Source of the DNA: an uncultured Prevotella sp.
GTDB lineage: Bacteria; Bacteroidota; Bacteroidia; Bacteroidales; Bacteroidaceae
DNA length: 64,000 nucleotides
NCBI GenBank assembly: GCA_900322035.1
Contig: ONYL01000006.1
Coordinates: 1 to 64,000 of the forward strand
Direction: 5' to 3'
Part shown: positions 59,634 through 64,000 of the stretch, one piece after another
Layout: each line of letters opens with the position of its first letter
How positions within the stretch are numbered: position 1 is the first letter of the stretch
Program-made: the position numbers and the translations under genes
Notes under the pieces: generated by a model
The model's input: only the letters and a program-made list of their open reading frames with translations
The model's database searches: none
What the model was told of the DNA's origin: nothing

Positions 59634-61015
59634 AGCTTCTCTTTCTTTAGAAATTCTTTCAATATCTCGTAAGGCTTTTTGTCGGTTAGCTCAGCACGAT
59701 ACTGGAGTTTATAACCGATCTTCGACTTATCCTTATTGTAGCACTTCATAACACCGCGCATCTCCTTGCTCTCCGGATACTTGGTAATCATAGAAGTTTG
59801 CATATACTTGTAATTCTTCATCTTATCTGCTGCAACGTATGGAGCAATGAGAGGCTTGCTCATACTCAGCATTACCATCAATCTGTGAAGTCTAAGATAC
59901 GCGTGCTGTGGAGTGATACCGTAGATGAGCATCATTTGGTCTCCAGCAACGGAAGCAGGAGGCTGCAATGCTATTCCCATTACTCCCCAAAGCAAACCGT
60001 CAGCAAAGAGAGCGAAGTCGAGATTGACCATACCGCCACCACCTTGAAAATTGTGAGTCCACAGGTTGCGGTAATATTTTGCGATGGAGGCTGTAATCTT
60101 CTTGATTCCGATTTTGGTCTTCTCTGTTATCTCGTAATCAAGCGGCATGATGGAACAATTTAGTTTTTGCGTTTTATCCTCATTCGCCCTCGATATCATC
60201 GTGCCATTGGATAACTGGAGGGCAACCTCCGGCTTATTCGTGGTCTGATAAACGTTGAAGTCTCCACGGCTGTTATGCCGACAGAAGATGGGGAAGCCAG
60301 CAGTTTCTCCCACCTTACATTCCTCGTAAGCGAGGATCAACGCATTCGCGTCTCCCATCAAGTCAACCATAACGTCTCTTCTTCCAGTCTCTGGGTCAAA
60401 GATGTTGTAGCTCGGCTCTTTCCACGTCACCATATCTCCAAAATTGAACTGTTGCTCGTAGCCTCCTTTGTAGGTCGGCAGCTGAGCAACAATAAGCGTC
60501 TTCTCGTCATCCTTTACTTCGTTCAGATGGTCTATCAAGTCCAGTGGTCGATAATTGATGCCGTGGAGTATTTTCTTTGCATGGTCGAGTGAAGTTTGGA
60601 AATCCTTAATGTGGCTCACTCTATTCAACTCCATATCTCTCAGCATGGAGTAGCCATAATCGTTTCCAGCCGATTTGCGAAGCCTATGGTACAGCATAGC
60701 GTAAAGCACCGTTGCTGGGTCCTTGCATTCCTCATCTGTAAAGCCCTCGATATGTATCTCTAAATCATCCAAAGGCTTGTCCATGATGGCATATCCGAAA
60801 ACTGAGGAATAGAGGGTGACGTCGCTCGCTTCAATCTGATCAGGCTTGAACCCTGCTTGAACCGCTAAATTTGACATGGCGAAAGAACCAGCGCACGGCT
60901 CGACTATTCTTGTGAAACCCTGCGCTTTTGCGTTTATCATTATCTGCTTGATAAACTTCTGCTGATCAGAATGCACCTGACCAATAAACAAACTTCCTGG
61001 GGACGCAAAAATCAT
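59600..61015 (-). CDS. Methyltransferase-like protein (antirestriction type)
   Basis: A 471-aa protein of the putative antirestriction adenine methyltransferase type. SAM-binding motif I reads V-E-P-C-A-G-S-F-A-M-S-N-L (38-50). The catalytic motif IV, usually D/N-P-P-Y or N-P-P-T-Y in relatives, reads A-Q-L-P-T-Y-K-G-G-Y-E (177-187). It may methylate phage DNA against host restriction, or may have lost activity. It is the first gene after the family-1 promoter and tRNA-like leader. SAM could be supplied by the metK gene upstream. Confidence 0.7.
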   Translation of the reverse strand: MIFASPGSLFIGQVHSDQQKFIKQIMINAKAQGFTRIVEPCAGSFAMSNLAVQAGFKPDQIEASDVTLYSSVFGYAIMDKPLDDLEIHIEGFTDEECKDPATVLYAMLYHRLRKSAGNDYGYSMLRDMELNRVSHIKDFQTSLDHAKKILHGINYRPLDLIDHLNEVKDDEKTLIVAQLPTYKGGYEQQFNFGDMVTWKEPSYNIFDPETGRRDVMVDLMGDANALILAYEECKVGETAGFPIFCRHNSRGDFNVYQTTNKPEVALQLSNGTMISRANEDKTQKLNCSIMPLDYEITEKTKIGIKKITASIAKYYRNLWTHNFQGGGGMVNLDFALFADGLLWGVMGIALQPPASVAGDQMMLIYGITPQHAYLRLHRLMVMLSMSKPLIAPYVAADKMKNYKYMQTSMITKYPESKEMRGVMKCYNKDKSKIGYKLQYRAELTDKKPYEILKEFLKKEKLWQQNRQKNQK

Positions 61016-61040
61016 ACACGAAAAAACAATGTTTCTCTTG

Positions 61041-61112
61041 TCCGGAGGGACAGTTTCGCTCTACCACCTCCTTAGCCCCTTGCTAAGTGCTCTATCATTA
61101 AGCTACCTCCGG
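61041..61112 (-). ncRNA. tRNA-like element in methyltransferase leader
   Basis: A 72-nt cloverleaf: acceptor CCGGAGG/CCTCCGG (7 of 7 pairs), D-arm GCTT-AATGATA-GAGC, anticodon arm CTTAG-CAAGGGG-CTAAG, 5-nt variable loop, T-arm GGTAG-AGCGAAA-CTGTC with wobbles, discriminator A. Universal bases are missing (no T33, no T54-T55, no G18-G19), so it is probably not a normal decoding tRNA. The formal anticodon would be AGG. Confidence 0.55.
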
Positions 61113-61124
61113 TTTTTCTACTCG

Positions 61125-61156
61125 CAAAGATACGAAATATATTTGAAAGACAAATA
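61125..61156 (-). promoter_or_regulatory. Promoter of methyltransferase-terL operon with dyad (family 1)
   Basis: TTTG, an 18-bp spacer and TATCTTTG (61125-61132) with dyad TATTTGAAAGACAAATA at 61140-61156. It is nearly identical over 32 bp to the capsid promoter at 46.7 kb. Confidence 0.8.
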
Positions 61157-61186
61157 TCATTAACAAACTTTAGCAATCATCCACAC

Positions 61187-61223
61187 AAAAAGAGGCAGAG
61201 GGCTGGCACGCTCCCTCCACCTC
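61187..61223 (-). terminator. Strong terminator after luxS
   Basis: An 11-bp stem with two wobbles (61192-61202 with 61213-61223), a 10-nt loop and five T on the minus strand. It ends the metK-luxS unit. Confidence 0.9.
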
Positions 61224-61270
61224 AAGCAACATTACAAACCAAAAACATTATACTCGTGTCTGAATGCTAT

Positions 61271-61744
61271 TTAGTCGTAGCTCATATTCTCCGGCTTGAT
61301 ATTGTCGAGAACATTCAGATACCTCTTCGCTATGCTCCTTGCTTCTTTCAGCGAATGGAAATGAGTGTTACCACACTCTTCCTCAGTAGCACCAGGTATA
61401 TCTGTATCCCATTCTCTGACCGCCACAAACATACGATGGATGAGATTCAAAATCTGAGCACTGTCGTAGTCACCTTTCACAATCAGATAGAAACCAGTGA
61501 GGCATCCCATCGGCCCAAAATAGATGATGCTGTCTTTCCATTCATCATCATTTCTAAGGAATGTGGCACCAATATGCTCAATGGTGTGGGCTGCTTCTGG
61601 GAGCATATAATCTACATTCGGCTTTTCCACTCTTATGTCGAAGGTGGTGATGATGTCTCCCGATGGCGTCCTATCCTTCCTTGACACATAGATGCCGCAC
61701 TGCAGCTTCTTGTGGTCAACTTTGAAACTTTCTATCTTTTCCAT
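61271..61744 (-). CDS. luxS: S-ribosylhomocysteine lyase (LuxS)
   Basis: A 157-aa metalloenzyme that cuts S-ribosylhomocysteine to homocysteine and the AI-2 precursor DPD. Zinc ligands H53-x3-H57 (H-T-I-E-H) and C124 (E-E-E-C-G-N), and the catalytic C81 in G-P-M-G-C-L-T-G-F-Y are all present, as is the substrate-binding F-D-I-R. Length is normal. A prophage location is unusual. It is co-transcribed with metK and a small protein, 2 bp after the latter, and ends at a terminator. Confidence 0.93.
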   Translation of the reverse strand: MEKIESFKVDHKKLQCGIYVSRKDRTPSGDIITTFDIRVEKPNVDYMLPEAAHTIEHIGATFLRNDDEWKDSIIYFGPMGCLTGFYLIVKGDYDSAQILNLIHRMFVAVREWDTDIPGATEEECGNTHFHSLKEARSIAKRYLNVLDNIKPENMSYD

Positions 61745-61746
61745 TT

Positions 61747-62004
61747 TTACTCCTCCACTTTATCGTAGGTCTTCTTAAAGGCTTCGGGCTTGCAAGGGTA
61801 CAGCTCACCGAGGACCCCCTTGATGATATAGTCTCCTTTGCTTGCGTGCATTTCACCTTCGAGGGTGGGGATAACAAGTTTGTCACTATTCTCAGAAAGA
61901 AGCGAGACCTCACCATTCGAGAACTTGGATATTTCATCAAAATTACGGCCATCCCATTGAACAGCCGTAACTTGAACTCTTTTCTTAATATACTTTCCAA
62001 TCAT
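61747..62004 (-). CDS. Conserved phage protein between metK and luxS
   Basis: An 85-aa beta-rich protein with V-Q-W-D-G-R-N-F and G-D-Y-I-I-K-G-V-L-G-E-L-Y-P-C-K-P segments that recur in many phages. Function is unknown. It sits in the metK-luxS operon with short gaps on both sides. Confidence 0.7.
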   Translation of the reverse strand: MIGKYIKKRVQVTAVQWDGRNFDEISKFSNGEVSLLSENSDKLVIPTLEGEMHASKGDYIIKGVLGELYPCKPEAFKKTYDKVEE

Positions 62005-62009
62005 AATGA

Positions 62010-63266
62010 TTACAAGCCAAAAGTCTCTCTCAGATAGTCTGCAATATCAGTCTTCTCCCAAGTGAACAGATCCACCTGCATAGTCTTCTCGGGATTATAC
62101 TTGCTCTTAAAGACCTTCGTGACCGTCCTCGGCTCACGTCCAAAGTGACCGTAGGAGGCTGTCTCAAAGTACATAGGCTGTCTCAGCGAGAACCTTTGCT
62201 CAATGAACTTCGGGCGCAAATCGAAGAAATTTCTGATGTACTCAGCAATCTCTCCGTCAGTCTTATCAACGTGGCTCTTTCCATAGGTGTTGACGAACAC
62301 ACTGACAGGCTGAGCAACGCCAATGGCATAAGCAAGCTGAACGAGCATTTCATCAGCAACTCCTGCAGCAACCATATTCTTGGCAATCCAGCGAGCCATA
62401 TAAGCGGCAGAACGGTCAACCTTACTTGGGTCCTTGCCGGAGAAAGCACCACCGCCGTGCGCTCCACGGCCGCCATAGGTGTCAACGATAATCTTACGGC
62501 CAGTCAAACCCGTGTCTCCATGAGGACCACCGATAACGAACTTTCCAGTAGGGTTGACGTACAGCCCGAAGGCACCACTAAGCAAGTTCCGAACGTTCTT
62601 GTCCTTGATTCTCGAACGGACTCTCGGAATGAGGATGGTACGAACGTCATTCTTGATCTGCTCCTGCATAGCCTCATCTGAGCCGAACTCATCGTGCTGG
62701 GTGGAGATAACGATATTGTCAATGTGCAATGGCGTACCATCATCTGAATACTTAACCGTCACCTGACTCTTCGCATCGGGACGGAGGTAGGTCATCACCT
62801 TACCTTCCTTTCTGATTGCAGTAAGTTCCTCCATCAGCAGGTTTGCCAAATAGATGGGCGTAGGCATATACGTCTCGGTCTCATTTGTTGCGTAACCGAA
62901 CATCATACCTTGGTCTCCTGCTCCTTGCTCCATTACGTCTGCTGTTTCAACACCACGATTGATGTCGTCACTCTGCTCATGGATGGCATTGATGATACCA
63001 CAAGAATCGTAATCAAACTGGTATTCTGCTTTCGTATAGCCTATGCGTCTGATTACTTCTCTCGCTACAGCTTGCAGGTCAATATATGCGTTGCTTCTTA
63101 CCTCTCCTGCGAGAACTACCTGCCCTGTGGTGCAAAGGGTTTCAACTGCGACATGTGACTTTGGGTCATACGCCAAAAACTGGTCTAAGATTGCGTCTGA
63201 AATCTGATCCGCAACCTTGTCTGGGTGTCCTTCTGATACGGACTCCGAAGTGAATAAATAAGCCAT
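62010..63266 (-). CDS. metK: S-adenosylmethionine synthetase
   Basis: A 418-aa enzyme that makes SAM from methionine and ATP. All signatures are present: [14 protein letters not shown] near the start, G-A-G-D-Q-G (ATP site), and [20 protein letters not shown]. The start at 63266 matches other MetK proteins; the frame continues upstream to 63350 but through a structured leader. A phage copy next to luxS and a methyltransferase-like gene suggests supply of SAM and recycling of its by-product. Confidence 0.95.
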   Translation of the reverse strand: MAYLFTSESVSEGHPDKVADQISDAILDQFLAYDPKSHVAVETLCTTGQVVLAGEVRSNAYIDLQAVAREVIRRIGYTKAEYQFDYDSCGIINAIHEQSDDINRGVETADVMEQGAGDQGMMFGYATNETETYMPTPIYLANLLMEELTAIRKEGKVMTYLRPDAKSQVTVKYSDDGTPLHIDNIVISTQHDEFGSDEAMQEQIKNDVRTILIPRVRSRIKDKNVRNLLSGAFGLYVNPTGKFVIGGPHGDTGLTGRKIIVDTYGGRGAHGGGAFSGKDPSKVDRSAAYMARWIAKNMVAAGVADEMLVQLAYAIGVAQPVSVFVNTYGKSHVDKTDGEIAEYIRNFFDLRPKFIEQRFSLRQPMYFETASYGHFGREPRTVTKVFKSKYNPEKTMQVDLFTWEKTDIADYLRETFGL

Positions 63267-63287
63267 ATAAACTAAAATAATATATTG

Positions 63288-63387
63288 CACCCGTCTTCGG
63301 ATTCGGACCGAAACTCCCGTGCGCATGGGACTCCACGTTCTATACGGCATCGCCTGCTGCCTTTTGCACTACCGTACAGGGACGGGT
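63288..63387 (-). ncRNA. tRNA-like structured leader upstream of metK
   Basis: A 100-nt element: closing stem ACCCGTC/GACGGGT (7 pairs), a short GTAC-GGTA-GTGC arm, GGCA/TGCC hairpin, and a T-arm-like TTCGG-TCCGAAT-CCGAA adjacent to the closing stem, as in tRNAs. It is too long for an ordinary tRNA and has no clear anticodon arm. It could be a degenerate tRNA or a metK control element. Confidence 0.4.
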
Positions 63388-63393
63388 TAATGC

Positions 63394-63795
63394 CTACATA
63401 TCGAAAAGACTCAACTGCTTGTACTTTGGCTCCTTGCTCTTGCCGAACTCCTCAACTCCGAGATTCAGCTTCTCATTGAGCCAGTCTGCAAGAAGATGGC
63501 GATGGCAGAAATCGTCCGGCTTCTCAAAGCAACAGAGAGCAATGTCTCTTCCGCCACTGACCTCCTGCAGCTTTCTCAGCACCTCATTAGGATTGAGGCG
63601 ACCAAGGACTTCTCTCTTATACCGCGCTGTATAAACGTCCAAATCCTGCTCGTTCAGAATGGAGTAGGTCGGCGCCAGCTCTTTCAGAGATAAACCGTAA
63701 TACCACTGTGGAGGATATAAAGCTACTCCTACCATCTTAACTCCGGCTTTCTTCAGCTTCTTGCCGTTCGCGAAATATGACGTGTAAACTTTCAT
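63394..63795 (-). CDS. DUF488 family protein with clamp-binding-like C-terminus
   Basis: A 133-aa protein with the DUF488 core: Y-T-S-Y at the start, a conserved C-C-F-E-K...C-H-R-H-L-L-A segment (residues about 86-101). The last residues, K-Q-L-S-L-F-D-M, match the bacterial sliding-clamp-binding consensus Q-L-x-L-F. The role is unknown; the tail hints at recruitment to replication forks. Starts after a promoter with mixed family 1 and 2 features. Confidence 0.75.
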   Translation of the reverse strand: MKVYTSYFANGKKLKKAGVKMVGVALYPPQWYYGLSLKELAPTYSILNEQDLDVYTARYKREVLGRLNPNEVLRKLQEVSGGRDIALCCFEKPDDFCHRHLLADWLNEKLNLGVEEFGKSKEPKYKQLSLFDM

Positions 63796-63800
63796 TTATC

Positions 63801-63886
63801 TTTGTTTTCTTATGTAAAGGTAATAAAAATAATTGAAAGACAAATACTTTACCCCCAATTATTTTCCCATCTAAACTAAGTTTAAC
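63801..63886 (-). promoter_or_regulatory. Hybrid promoter (copy D) for DUF488 gene
   Basis: The upstream half matches family 2 (GTTAAACTTAGTTTAG, AAAATAATTGG) and so does the -7 box (TACCTTTA, 63815-63822). The -33 region carries the family-1 dyad TAATTGAAAGACAAATA (63830-63846). Confidence 0.65.
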
Positions 63887-64000
63887 TTATCCGTATTGGG
63901 TTGAGGGTTAGGTTCTCGAGATTGAGGAAAGCTCCCTGCGTGTCAAGTACTCCGATGGTAAACATCTTCCAAAGCAAGGCGCATCCTACGTTTGCAAGCG
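63882..64000 (-). CDS. Possible partial ORF at right edge
   Basis: A frame open to the edge ends at 63884 (C-terminal I-R-I-S). A competing plus-strand frame from about 63918 also stays open to the edge. Too short to decide which, if either, is coding. Confidence 0.2.
   Translation of the reverse strand, partial: LANVGCALLWKMFTIGVLDTQGAFLNLENLTLNPIRIS

Noticed and set aside
61041-61112. Calling this element a functional tRNA-Pro
   Set aside because: Loss of T33 and the T-loop consensus make decoding unlikely, so it is listed only as tRNA-like.
1-64000. CRISPR arrays and insertion sequences
   Set aside because: No regularly spaced repeats with unique spacers and no transposase genes with terminal inverted repeats were seen.

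Overview
The window joins a Bacteroidales chromosome to a large integrated siphovirus. The host is probably Prevotella-like. The clues are secreted proteins with C-terminal sorting-like tails, promoters of the Bacteroidetes type (TTTG near -33, TAnnTTTG near -7), poor Shine-Dalgarno use, and an anaerobic amino-acid fermentation cluster. Genus is inferred only.

Host part (1-12.8 kb). Three small secreted-protein genes on the minus strand are followed by an aromatic amino acid fermentation block. An ADP-forming acyl-CoA synthetase is divergent from an operon of iorA, iorB, a PLP aminotransferase and tryptophanase. Together these could turn aromatic amino acids into aryl-pyruvates, aryl-acetyl-CoA and aryl-acetates with ATP gain, while tryptophanase makes indole. 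A DAACS-type transporter and a tRNA-Ser(GGA) close the host part.

Prophage part (12.8 kb to the right edge; right end not in the window). A tyrosine recombinase lies next to the tRNA-Ser, the probable attachment site. All other phage genes are on the minus strand. Read from right to left they are: a DUF488 protein, metK, a small protein, luxS; then a methyltransferase-like protein, a ParB-like protein, terS and terL; a set of separately promoted accessory genes including ardC; portal, a minor head protein with a GNAT-like tail, scaffold, decoration and major capsid; connectors, tail tube, chaperone, a 1819-aa tape measure; tip and fibre proteins; and a lysis block.

The standout system is a complete diversity-generating retroelement (DGR) at 17.8-27.9 kb. 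It has a reverse transcriptase with a YCDD centre and a 111-bp template repeat (19497-19607). The matching variable repeat (19797-19907) lies in the last codons of a 2701-aa tail protein. The two repeats differ at 12 positions, and every one is an adenine of the template coding strand. No avd gene is visible, but the RT carries an extra C-terminal domain.

Other points of interest are a phage-borne methyl-cycle pair (metK and luxS) beside a methyltransferase-like gene, two families of repeated promoters with embedded dyads that divide the prophage into regulons, tRNA-like and multi-stem RNA elements between genes, a parvovirus-like phospholipase A2 motif in a small lysis-region protein, and a small-RNA candidate between terL and ardC.
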